Shown: piece by piece, positions 12,671-24,405 of the stretch
How the letters are laid out: every line of letters starts with the position of its first letter
Numbering within the stretch: position 1 is the stretch's first letter
Assembly (NCBI GenBank): GCA_037013685.1
Contig: CM072894.1
Location: 29,945,529 to 30,009,528, forward strand
Origin: Acridotheres tristis
Taxonomy: Eukaryota > Chordata > Aves > Passeriformes > Sturnidae
Length of the DNA: 64,000 nt
Reading direction: 5' to 3'
Position numbers and translations under genes: made by a program
Notes under the pieces: model-generated
What the model saw: the letters and a program-made list of their open reading frames with translations, nothing else
Told to the model about the DNA's origin: nothing
Databases searched by the model: none

Positions 12671-15051
12671 AGCTCAATGCACCTTTACAACACAAGGTCT
12701 ACATGATACCAGTAAGGACTAGAGATAGAAGTTCATTGCAGCTGCAAACTATCTAAATGTATAAACAGATAAACCATCGAGGGGTACCACAGCTTATGCT
12801 ATTACTTAACAGAGCATGAAAACAAGAACAGCTTTTCCACAGGCAAACCTGTCCCAGGCTAATCTAATCATAGGTATACACTCTTCCTCCTACCTCTCCT
12901 CCAAGGTAAGTTTAGAAAAAGATGATTTTTTTGCAGGAATAAGCTATAGAAATTCATAAATCCTCCATCAGAGCATAAACGGGAGTTCAAGCTGTTGAGC
13001 AGACTGTTAGATCTCAGTTTCAGACCCAGCCACCCCCAGGAGAGAGCAGAGAGAAAAGGAATTATCCCAGGAAGGGCTGAGATTCAGGTGTGCTTTGCAC
13101 TGAGCATGAGTTACTGATTTCCTCTGCTCTGAGAGCCCAGCCAGCACAGGGGGTGAAGATCACAGAAGGAATCTAAGGCCAGGTTCACCTTCTACTCCTG
13201 GAACATAAATCCCAATGAGAGAAGAGCTGGTGCAAGTAGGAATGGTACCACTCCAAACACAGCTCCCCGAGAGGGAAGAGAAGAGACGAATAAAGTGGCT
13301 CACACTCCCCTCTGCAGCCTCTTACACATGTTAAACACAGCACACTCACACATGTGTCAGATAAAACAGCAAAAGAAAGGCCAGAAAAGAAACCACAGGC
13401 AGGCAAAGTTGACCGTGACAAGAATTTGAATCAACTCTTGTCTCAGCATCCACAAAAAGCAGATGAAGGTCACATTCAGGAAGTTTTCCACTGGAAGAAA
13501 ACAGTTTTAAAATATCTTTAAGATAATGACAGTGAAGATGGCAATTAGAACCACTGTGAGCTGACAGTGCATCAGGGCCAAGTGCATTGCACTCAAAAAA
13601 TAACAATGACAGTAGCAAGTTGCCAGAAGTCTCCTTCACATTTGTCCCTAAAGAGAGGGAACACCACGAGAAACAAGCTGACTTGACCTTCACAAAGTTA
13701 TAAACAAACTACAGACCTAAAGGCCAGCTCACAGCACAGGTGAGCAGCTGAAAACTTTGATAAATCCTCTACAAGATCCTGCTGAAAGTCCTGTGCCTTA
13801 TTCATTGTACACATGGCTGATGCTGATGACTTTATTACATTTGTGTGATAGGTAGATAAGGGCTAATCCAAAAGTCCATTTTAAAGACAATGGAAGAAGT
13901 TCCACTGACTTTAATTGCATTTTCATCAAGTTCAGAAATGATAAGCACTTGAGGACCCCACTAGATAACCATGGCTACTTGAATATAAAGTTAATGATAT
14001 TTCATGTGCAGTGAAAGATTGTGGAAGAAAATTAAATTCTGATGTGCTTGCACTGGTTGTCTGAAGTGTGACAAGCAGCTCTGGAGTGCCCATGGCACCC
14101 TCTAGGTTCTTGATCCGTTTTTGAAGGATCTAAACATTTGGGAAGAGCAGATATTCTCCATGGGACAGTTTTTAAACAAGTTTGCTCATGTTTTGGACCA
14201 TTGTTATAGGTACTGATACTTGAACTTGTCTTTGAAGCAACTAATTTTTTCCAAAACAGTGCCAACATTTTAAGATGGCAACACACTTGGGCTTTTTCTG
14301 CTTATGAAAAACAAGCAAACAAAAAAGCTAACATTTCACCCCTGCTCAAAAAGTTTGAGTTAATGCACAATAAAAAATTTCTCTTGTTCAAGACTAAAAA
14401 CGTTTGCTAAGTATGTTATAGTTACACCTTCAGTTTGTGGGTTATATCCTTGTGACCAGGAACCTGCTGCTCAGAATAAAAAAGAAGCTGCAAGTCAAAA
14501 CACCACGCTATGATTTTTTCCAAGTTATATTTTTTTCCCAACCTGTCTATTTTAAGCAAAATTTCATTATTATTCAATGTGCACTGCTGATAGAGACAGA
14601 ATTATGCAGAGTAATTGAAAAGCATATTTATTTTTCCCCCTCTCACATTTTAGAATAATTGCTTTCCAGATTTGGCCTGCTTGATACTTGATCATAACAA
14701 AATGTGATTGTGAACCTTTGGTTAAAGCTTTTTCTGATTTTCCTCATTTTTGCATCAGAGATATATTTCAGAATTTATTCCAATCAAACATGATCAATAC
14801 AGTGAGACCTGTCTCTGTTGATGTGTCTGGAGTGGCAAAGGATGAGATTTGTAATATATGATATGGAAATGCCTGGAGATTACAAATCTAAACTTAATAA
14901 AACAAAAGTTTAAAATAAAGTTATTGGAAATGGTCTAAGGAATATTTACATATTATTTGAAACCTCGTGAAACTGAACATTCGGGTAGGTATTTGACTTT
15001 TGTTTTCCTTCTTGGAAACTGTTCCAAAATATAACCCATGTCTGTTTGGGG

Positions 15052-15074
15052 TTTTTTGTTTTGTTTTGTTTTTT
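15052..15074 (+). repeat. (TTTTG)n low-complexity tract
   Basis: A T-rich run with three regularly spaced g residues. Confidence 0.9.
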
Positions 15075-15490
15075 AAACTTGGGACTGTTTATCTCAAGGG
15101 GGAACACTGCTGGTGAGATGGTGCTGAGTCACAGACTCAGCCACACTGGAAGGATCTCGGGAAGCCTCCAGCTGAACTCCCTCCACAAAGCAGGATCAGC
15201 ACTGAGTCCAGACTGGGGGCACAGGGCTTGACCCAAGCAGGCCCTGAAAGTGCACAGCTCTGGGCAGAGTCTAATTGGGCTTGGTTGCATTTAACAACTG
15301 AAATAAGAACTGCAGATTACATTTGGGAGCTTTGATTTCAAGACAGCATCACTGACAGAGTTTAGTCAAAGGATGTCTGAGAGCATGGACAAGACTGGAG
15401 AAGTATTGCCCTTTTGGCTTTGTATATGCTTCTACTTTGTATTATTTAAATGCCAGGATATTTAAAACAAATATTCAGTCCATATTTACT

Positions 15491-15522
15491 TATATATAAG
15501 CATATATATATGTATATTTAAA
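15491..15522 (+). repeat. AT-rich (TA)n-like tract
   Basis: Imperfect alternating T/A with single c and g interruptions, about 30 bp before the CR1 fragment at 15551. Confidence 0.75.
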
Positions 15523-15550
15523 TACATTATTATGGACTATCCTTACCCCC

Positions 15551-15689
15551 TGCCTGGAAGTGCTCAAGGCCAGGTTGGATGGGGTGTGAACACCTGGTCG
15601 AGTGGAAGGTGTCCCTGGCCATGGCAGGGGTTGGAGTGAGATGATTTTCAGGCTCCCTTTCAGCCCAAACCATTCTATGATTCTGTGAC
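15551..15689 (+). mobile_element. CR1 LINE 3'-end fragment (antisense to DPP10)
   Basis: The sequence contains tgcctggaagtgctcaaggc, then caggttggatggggtgtgaa, the ggtgtccctggccatggcag block, and the terminal attctatgattctgtga. These are the standard 3' untranslated segments of bird CR1, ending in its ATTCTRTGA-type repeat. The copy is about 140 bp, strongly 5'-truncated and non-coding. It supports the avian assignment of the window. Confidence 0.92.
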
Positions 15690-15969
15690 ACATTTAACAT
15701 GTGAAAAACACCGTGGTACCTTTGTAAAGATATTTAGTTCAGTTTTGCTAAAGATATTAGTGAAAACACACTCCACTGTTAGGGTGACTTTAACCACATG
15801 GAAGCTCATCAGTGAATATTGTGGAGTCATTCTGCCTCTTAATTTCTATTATAAGTCAAAACCAAAATAATTTAAAAGATGACAACTTTGGGTTTCTAGA
15901 CTGTGCTTAAGCATTCTATTTCATATATCAATACATCTGAAAAGATTCTTTAGCAAGTGTTGTTAAGGG

Positions 15970-15985
15970 AAAAAAAAAAAAAAAA
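15970..15985 (+). repeat. Poly-A tract
   Basis: About 16 consecutive A residues. Confidence 0.9.
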
Positions 15986-18900
15986 CCAACAACCAGAAAC
16001 TCACTAAGTCATCCCTACTTTGTAAATCTAATTCATAACACTGCAGCCAAAGAAAGATGTTAATTGCTATTGGTATAAAATTCATGACCATTGTCAATAT
16101 ATACTATTTTGGCTGCAAGACTAAAATTCTGAATGTGTGATCAATGACAATTTTAAGATTAAGTGACCATTTGGGATTACATTCATCAATACTAATGGTA
16201 TCTTATTTAAAAGTTTAATGAGAAAGCTATAATGCATATCACATTTCTCAGTAAGATACATTATTATTGAATTTCAGAGAGAGGCTATTATGAAAAATGA
16301 AATAAAGGCAAAAAAACCCCATTGTTTAAAATGGATTTTCTAAGTGCATTGAACACATGAACTGGACTGCAGGCATGTGCTTAGAGGACTATTCTTTAGG
16401 TAATTCCATCTTGTTTATTTGCAGTCCATATAAAAAGAGTGTGTCTGTAAGTTAGACCTGAAATTATTCACTATAGAACATGAGGATATCTACATCAGAT
16501 AAAACACACATGGCATTTTCAGTAAAATATTTTAACATAACAGGACAGTCAGACCCATGAAGTGATTTTGCTCCTCAGAAGTAATTTATTCTCAGTATTT
16601 GATGTGAGCCAGGTCTTGTACTTGAGAAATCAATATGATAGCAGTTGAAGTAGCAATGACTCATGCTCAGGGTAAAGCCTGTCAAAACTGAAAGATGTAG
16701 AAAATATTCTTTTAGCCCATATTCTTTTGGTAGAGAGGAAGGGATTATTATTTCTTGGGAGCCCAGAATAGAGACTTGTTAAAAACAGGTGGGTGCACCA
16801 TTGAGTCTCGTTTGTGGTGAACTCTGGCAGATCTCAATTCAAATTAAAGCTCTGTTCACTTTTCCAGTCTTTAACAGCTACTAACACAGTCCCCAATTAG
16901 GACTCCCAACAGTGCCTGTCCTGTTATTTATTCAGACTGTCCTTGCTTGTCTTTGTTTTATGAAAACAGCCTCTTGTCTTTTTCCATTCAGTACAGTTGA
17001 GGAAGACTTATTATCACCTATTTTAATAAAAATATTACTACCCCATCTTCTAAAAGCCCCCAAATATTACAATGCCACTATATAACTGGCTTTCAGTTGT
17101 ACACTATTTCCAGCACATAGAAGAGATATGTGGGATTGAACACAACAGAGAAAACCCCAACACCTTTTAAACACTGGGTTTTTCTGTCTGTGGGCTGTGA
17201 CAGACACACTCTTCACCTACAATGGGCATTTCTGGGTCATTTCTGCACATTATCCATGCACAGGAGAGGAACAGGGAGGATGTGATAGTTGCCAGTTTCA
17301 CAGCAGAAGGTGGAACTTATGCTTTATATACTAAATTGTCCATAGATTAGGGGAACTGCTGACTTAAATAGTGCAACTTTTGCCTGTTTCTATAGCATTA
17401 GCACAGTGGGATTCCAGTGCCCATGGATTATTATGAGATGTAGGAATACAACCATGTGAAAATCACTTACGTTGAGACTGAGTTTCTAAGCTGCTGGATC
17501 TCAGAAACTCAGCTGGACACCACCTAGGTCCTCCTGAAATAACAGTATTCATACTTGATAGGAATGACAATACTATTGAAAAGAAATACTTTTTCTGTCA
17601 ATAAACATTTTGTTTGAAAAGCTAAATGCCTTCATTTTTACTGAACAACAGCAAAGTACAATCTTCTTTTTCAATACTGGCTTTGAACAAGAACCTGAAA
17701 CGTGAATTCTGATTTTTCAACTCTGGCAACTCTGAACAAGGGAAAAAAGTTGTCTTCTACCTCAATTAGAATTATTTATTTTGCTTACTTCTAAACTTGA
17801 GGTTGAGCAGCAATCCTGTAAGTATAAACAGAACAGAAAAGCTCAGTAAGTTACTTGAAAAGCAGCAGCACCTTGTCTCATGTGGTTTATTAGGAAAAGT
17901 GAGCTATTTTTTTAACTGCTACACTAGGCTGGACTTGCACTTATTAATCAACACATCCCTTATGAAAAACAGGAAATGGATGCATAAGGACTGGTATGTG
18001 ACAAGTGATTGTTATCTTATTAGATTTAAAGAAACAGTGGAAATATCCAAATAGTACTCTAGGTTCCCATCTTTCTAGTTCAATTTTTTTTTAGAGGAAG
18101 AAACTGTGACAGTTCCAGCCCTGTCCTGTCATGATCACAGTGGCATCCTGGCAGAGATCATCCCCACCTCCCATCACAAATACATCAATCATTTTGACAC
18201 AGCATTGCAGATAGATGCAGATCCTCCACGGATAACTCTGCTGCTCTAATAAATGGTGAGGCCATGGCCTGTCTGATGGACTGAATGCAAGCACTCAAAG
18301 GACTGAAACTCAACAGGAATGAAAGGTGAAGTCTGTTTTTAAAACAAATACAAAACAAACACCAATGTCCATGGTTCTCACCCTGAAATAGACTGTTTCC
18401 CCCACCACCCATTTATGGGGACTGGTGGCTGTTACATTTTGAACATAATTTAGATAAAATCCTGGATAGAAGTGGGACACTGTGTGTTCACATGAATCCT
18501 CACTCCGGAGGGATAATTCATGATAGTAGGTGGTGTCATAAAATTCATTCTGCCAGATTTTACTACAAAGCCCATCATCTCCTCAGGCAAAGACCTTGGT
18601 TTTTTATGTATTTTAAATGCCTTGCTTATCTGTGGAGTCTATAAGGTAAAGTCAAATACACGAAAAAGAAGAGCACTATGCCAAGATAACCTACAGCCCT
18701 AGCTATTATATTACCACATTCTGTCCATCTAAAACTTCAACTCAAAATAAAACAACAGCCTTGAAAAGACAAAAATATGAGCAGTCTACTTCCATGAATT
18801 GCTCAATATCTGACCTTTTAAGCACCCAGTCTTGTCACACCTAAGAGAGGAATAAAACATATCACAAAAACTATTTGCAAGAAATAAGCTCAGATTTTGG

Positions 18901-21900
18901 AGGTGGATCTCACTTAAAAATCCCCTATTTTTTTTTTTCTTGCTGCCCTAAAGCTGATAAAAATTGGTCTTTCGTGTACTTGACAAGAGATAAAGATGAA
19001 TGGGAAAGTCATTTCAGGATCAGACTTTTATTTACGATCTTGTAAGTTCAGGACTGTGCACACGCATGATTTGCTTCTGGACTCATCTCAAAATGAACAA
19101 ATGAGAGATGAAAGATTACCCTGAGGACCTGCAGAAATACACATGAAAAACAAGTTTATCTAAAGAAGCATGCATTTCTGGAGCAAAAAGGTGATAGCAT
19201 GAATTTTATATCAGATCTTTACTTCATGGAGAGCGCTACATAAAATATTGTTGGCCAGATTGCTGCTGGTTTAAAAAGTCTTTTGTTATCCCTTTGTATG
19301 AAATAATCTTGTTGAGAAAATGCTGTTTCCATGTGCTAGGTGACAGATTTCATTTCATCTTCGTTATGTGTGTTTCCAAGCCTTGGCTGGTACTGCAGAT
19401 AATGCTCCTCATAGCCAGACTTCCACAAGCACTGGATAAACTATCATGAAAACTTCTGCACATGTTAAAACCAATGTTGTGATTAAAAATAACTTTTTAA
19501 CTTTTTCAGAACAAAAAACCACAAATTAATTTCACTAACCGGGAGATTTACTGACAACTGAGCATTTAGTTTCCACCTGCTTGGAAAAAAGATAATCTTC
19601 TAATGCAGAACACATAATCGTAATTTAAGACTTCAGTGAGTTCTTCCCCTCATGGACTCTCCTAATTTGCTGACAAATTCCTGAAGATCCTTTCAGTGCA
19701 CTTGAGTAAGTCAGTATCAGAGGCAATCTCTGAAAGCCTGATGAGAATGTCACTTGTTTGTCCTTCATTTGCTGTAGACTGTGGTCAGTATTCCCTGTAA
19801 TTATCCTCTAAAAATAGATATTACAGCAGCAAACTGATGACAGGCATCAGCACACAGCAGAAAGTAACTTGGAGGTTCTTTGCTTCTAATGCTATGTTGG
19901 AATCTTGTCTCTAATACATTAAACTGAAAATATTCAGATACACTTCTGAACTATTTCCATTGGATGAATGACATTTTGATCTAAAATTGTTTTTCTCCTT
20001 CCCTTCTGAAGAGGATTGGGTTATTCTTCATCCTGATCTTACCATAAGAAGTGTTAAAATCTATTTATTTTAAGCTAAACATATTGTTTTATTAAAATTC
20101 TCTAGCTAAAAATGATTACAGTTTGAAGTCCTAGTTCAGGAAAAGATTTCCTTTTTTAGAGAGTGTATAAATGCTCATGCTTCTGAACTAGAGCTGAACT
20201 TTAATCCATTTTAAAGCACATTTCTGAACCAAGAGCTAAGAAAAATTCACACATAATTATCTTCTACGGAAAACAGAAGATGATGCCTTATTAAGAGAAA
20301 AGCGAATAAAGTAGGAAAAAATTCCCGAAGCTTGGCATTCAAAAGGGCTTTGAAAGCAAGGAAAAGGAAAGAACAGTTTGTTTGTAGGGAGGAAAAAAAA
20401 ATCACAAGGCTTTAATCACGTGAGGAAAGAGAGGAAATGATCTCATCTGCTTCTTCATTTATTCTTGTGTGGCACATTGTGCTCTGGCAAGAGCAATGGG
20501 AGAACATGCCCATGATATCTGAGCAAAAACTCACTAATATCTGGAATAAAGCTTATTTTCATTTCATGTGGAGTGCAGGGACAAGTGGCAACATTCTGCT
20601 GAGGGATGTGATACCACGTTAACACAAAAGTTTCCTAATGGTAAAAGAATTTTTTAGGACCTTAATTCTCACTCTTCTGCAAATTCACTGCCCCATTCAT
20701 TACCATTAATGGAAGAACAGAGTGTCTGATTTCCATTTTCCTATCAAAACTATAAATCAGATTTTGGTAGGTGTGAATTATACCACCAGAAGAGTGAGAA
20801 AAATTTAAAATACGATTTTAACACAGTCCTTATTGAAAGCACTAGTGAAATAATCTTTCCTCTCGAAATCTCAAATGGCTTAGATGTGCTGTAGCTCAGA
20901 GTCACATTCTTTGCTCACACCTTGACAATCTTCAAAGAAAAATCAAAAAGATACAGCCCTGTAAAACTGTCCCCTCCCTGCATACAACAGGCACCATAGT
21001 TTCCCTGGGCTGTGTTCCCACTGTCCCAGAAGAATCAGGATGGCCTGACATCCAGCAAGGATATCTGAGCTCATTTCCCAAATTTGTTTCTATTTCTGAT
21101 CTGCTGCCTTGCACGAGACCTTTTCAGTGACGTTGACCAAATTGTGGTGAGCTACAGACAGAAATGTAGCTCACATGAACACTGCAGCTGAGCCATGGGA
21201 GCTTTGGCAAAGTCAGCAACCTTGGAGAATCGATGAAAAGCAATCCAGAAGTGTGGCAAACGAGGGAGTACTGCAGCAAAGAACACACAGAAAGGAGCTC
21301 TACAATCACCCCTGCCTTGTGCTCCAACAGGAAACACCAGACAGCCCCAGGGCTCGTGTCCTGTGACCTGCTGGGAAGGACGAGGAGGGAGCCTGATGTC
21401 CAGAAATCAGTGTACAACACCTCCAATTCCTTAGCGTGAGGATTTTCTTCCATAATATTTTCACAGAGCTATACCAAACCAGCTGCTATACCACATGAAA
21501 TGGTTTTCATCCTCGTATTAAGCATAATTTAAATGATCCATTCAATTATTACTTTTGTATTCAAAGATGGCTTATTTTCATGCAGATTTATGTTTCGCTG
21601 TGCATACAGGATATTCTTAATTGTGCTGAAACAACTGCAAATTTAATTAAAGTTTGCCATTCCAAGCATAAAATAGATTAAAGAAAATGCTGACAACAGT
21701 AAAATAAATATTCAACTATTTAATTTAACTCAACATTTATTTTTAATCCAAACATCAAAATAACCTTGTTCCTAATTACAATTTCATGGCAAAATGTTTT
21801 GAAGAAGTATTTGTCTCTATTTCCCTCCAATCTGCTCAGCTGAAACACAGCAGCTTATTTATAAAAATGTTGATTAATAAAACTGTTCCAGCTGTATTAC

Positions 21901-22783
21901 TGTATGTTATAAAGAACACAGATTGATGTATGTAAACAACCATTATAATTTTAAAAACCCAAAGTCCTGACAGTCTTCAAAAGCAGAAATCCCGTCAAAT
22001 ACATTGCAGGACAATTATACACCTAAATCTTAACAAAGAAGGAAAAAATAAGAGGCAAACATAGCTAGTAAGGTCCTGAGATCTGTGGCAATTTATAGCA
22101 GATGGAGAGATCAACTAAATACATATTATAAGTTACTTGTGGCTCCTTGAACTGGGTATTTTTAGGCTCGACCATGTGCTGTAACTTTGACAATAAGCAA
22201 ATCCTCAGTTTCATAAAAAGTTACATTCACAAGAGGTATGAAGAAAGAATCTGGCCTAGTTCTACTGAAACCAATTGGAAACTCTCCAATTAAGTTATGC
22301 TGCTTAGTATTGATTTTAATTTTATATTCAATAAATTTAATAATTTATAGTTAGCGGCTGGGGGGAAAAGAAAGGTAGACAGGCAGATTTCCTCTCATCC
22401 AGATGCAATAAGTCTGGCTCTGACTGAGAAAAAAAAAGTCCTAAACCACAGGAATTATGAACACTAACTTAACCCTTGATGTAATTCAGAAGCATTAGTT
22501 AAGAAATATACAGGCTTTCCAAGGCACTGCATGCCTTTTCTCTAACAGATTTGGAGGAAACAAAAGTACCTTACCAGTCTAGCAAATATCCCAAGAGTCA
22601 GAAAATTTGGAGGGGAAAAAAAATACTTTCCCCAGTTATTCACAATAATATTTTTTGCAATGTCTGAATAAATTGTCTTACACGATTTTCCGTGACTCTT
22701 CCTTCCACCTGAAGCAACACATTCAGGAGCTAAGGTATTATTTACATCTGAGTGACAACATCCAGCCATTGTGAGTTTTAGGA

Positions 22784-22797
22784 CCACCACCACCACT
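22784..22797 (+). repeat. (ACC)n short trinucleotide repeat
   Basis: Four to five accacc units. Confidence 0.85.
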
Positions 22798-24297
22798 TGT
22801 AGAAGACACGACCATCACAGGATGTTTCTGGTTTGGAAGCCACGAGCTCAGCTGGAGGAGTCTAAGTAGCACAAACCCCATCCAAAGGCACCCAGGACTA
22901 CCACCACTAACTGTGTGCCAACCCCTGCTCATTTCTCATTTCAATTACTTCTTGTCAACACAGTTGAGCAAAGAAAACCTCTAGATGGAAAATATAAATG
23001 CTGCAAATCTCTTTCCTCTATGTAACTTCACTGGGAAAGGACAGAAAAGTTTCTGCAACAGAACCAAGACTGAAATAAAGAAAGAGGGTTCTACTGCAAA
23101 CTGGTAGAATCAGCATATACTGAGAGCTCTGCATGTCAATGGAGCATCTTTATCATGGGGCAGGGAGTCATCCCTGGTGTTAACACGTTTAGATGTAATA
23201 AAGTGTGATGGATATTGTCACGTTTTCCTTATTTATCTATATCAGCTGTACATGTTAGTACCAAGAAAATCTCAAACAAAGGGAAAAAAACCATCAAAAA
23301 TTCAATAGAACGAATGAGGAGTTTAAGTCAGTATGAGGGATTATTAAACTCCTTCACAAAATAAGAAGCAATCAAGAAGGGAAGTAGCAAGGAGCAAGTA
23401 TTTTTCAGACATAAATAAAACTGGAACCCTATACCAAAAAAACAGTGAACTGAATAACAGAAGCTCTTTCCCACTGTCATATACATATAGTAAGGAAAGT
23501 TTGATCTGGAATCCAGCAGAACTGGTAGATGAAAACCGTATTTGGATGTATTACCAAGCTAAAAAATCATTTTATATCAACACCATTAGAACAAACAAAA
23601 CATTCCAAATTTGCTCAAATAACCACTGAGTCCCTCAACCCAGAACTATTGTTTCATGAAGAGCAGTTCATATTTTAGTAGCACTTTTTATACAAGTACC
23701 AATACACACAGAGGAAATTGATAAAGCTATTTTTTTTTCCTTTCCTTTCTGTGTTACAAGATTTATTTTAGAAAACTCTACACAGTATTATTGATCAAAA
23801 CTCTTTTTGACAATGTAGTACTTTCCAAAATCTCTAAATACTATAAGAAACAAAGAATACACTGCATTAAACAGGCTTCCAGACTATCACACTTAGACTC
23901 CTGAAGCCAACAATAAAAATTCCATGACATGCATCAGCCTACACCTTTTTTTTGTATAGCCCATAAATTACCAGCACAGCTGTTAAAAACAGAAGGAATA
24001 TCAAAAGATAAGATTTCACATAAACAGGGAGTAACAGAGCAGTTTAAAGGTTAGAAAACTCTACTGCCAAAACCAGCATGGCACTTCAGAGGAGCCATGG
24101 CAATTCACCTTCCCGAGAACCAGGCAATACCTCCACACATCTAAGTCTAAATACAAACTTCCCCATCATTGAATCAGAAGGTTTTGGGAAGACAAATCAA
24201 CTACACAAGTCATAACATGTGGAATTGTAAATGAAGCATACAAAACAGCAAGGTTTTTGGAGTTTTGATTTAGAGGCTCTTTGATTAGGAGGGGCTG

Positions 24298-24303
24298 GCT
24301 TAC
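24298..24303 (-). promoter_or_regulatory. Splice donor GTAAGC after the 75-nt exon
   Basis: The exon ends AAACAG and continues GTAAGCCAGC. CAG|GTAAG is a near-ideal donor, and it ends the DPP10 reading at ...YDVKQ, the expected boundary. Confidence 0.9.
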
Positions 24304-24378
24304 CTGTTTAACATCATATGCCATAAGAACAAATCTTAAGTCTGGTGAAACAGAGTATCTTGATGCTTTGAAGGTTAC
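24304..24378 (-). CDS. DPP10: DPP10 coding exon (exon 5 of the classical transcript), propeller blade 1-2
   Basis: This internal exon is 75 nt long (25 codons) and is read from 24378 down to 24304, with phase 0 at both ends. The translation is VTFKASRYSVSPDLRFV then LMAYDVKQ. From memory it matches human DPP10 residues about 123-147 at roughly 21 of 25 positions, and it continues the previous exon without a gap (...LENTTF joined to VTFKAS...). The SVSPD motif followed by a hydrophobic strand and AYDV is typical of the propeller of the DPP4/DPP6/DPP10 family, in which a Ser-Pro-Asp turn starts a blade. There is no catalytic residue here; the hydrolase domain lies much further downstream in the protein. 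The exon is symmetric, so skipping it would delete 25 residues without a frameshift. That deletion would probably disrupt the first propeller blades. Confidence 0.94.
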
Positions 24379-24405
24379 CTGCAACGAAGTAATAATAAAA
24401 GTGAG
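24379..24405 (-). promoter_or_regulatory. Splice acceptor and possible branch point for the 75-nt exon
   Basis: The minus strand reads CTCAC, then TTTTATTATTACTTCGTTGCAG, then the exon. CTCAC (24405..24401) fits yUnAy and places its adenosine (24402) 24 nt from the exon. The polypyrimidine tract is interrupted by several purines, so this acceptor looks weaker than that of the upstream exon. Confidence 0.75.

Larger units (their letters stand above)
1..24303 (-). other. DPP10: DPP10 intron downstream of the 75-nt exon (5' part, >24.3 kb)
   Basis: The intron starts with the donor GTAAGC at 24303 (minus strand) and runs off the window. The next DPP10 segment (FHYSYTASYVIYN-like) was sought on the minus strand and not found. 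The stretch contains the three clearest CR1 3' fragments in the window (9.3, 12.6 and 15.6 kb), the 40-bp tandem repeat at 9.52 kb, (TA)n and (TATG)n microsatellites, A- and T-tracts, two perfect short hairpins (200-228 and 6582-6611), and GC-rich patches at about 3.15-3.40 and 6.84-7.06 kb. The longest open frame in the window (7720..8178, minus, 152 codons) is here. It is low in complexity, resembles no known protein, and is treated as chance. Confidence 0.85.

Noticed and set aside
20835..20870. Minus-strand sequence weakly resembling the start of the next DPP10 exon (an F-H-Y-like stretch)
   Set aside because: The translation (IISLVL...) does not continue into the expected S-Y-T-A-S-Y segment, and no donor lies at the right distance.
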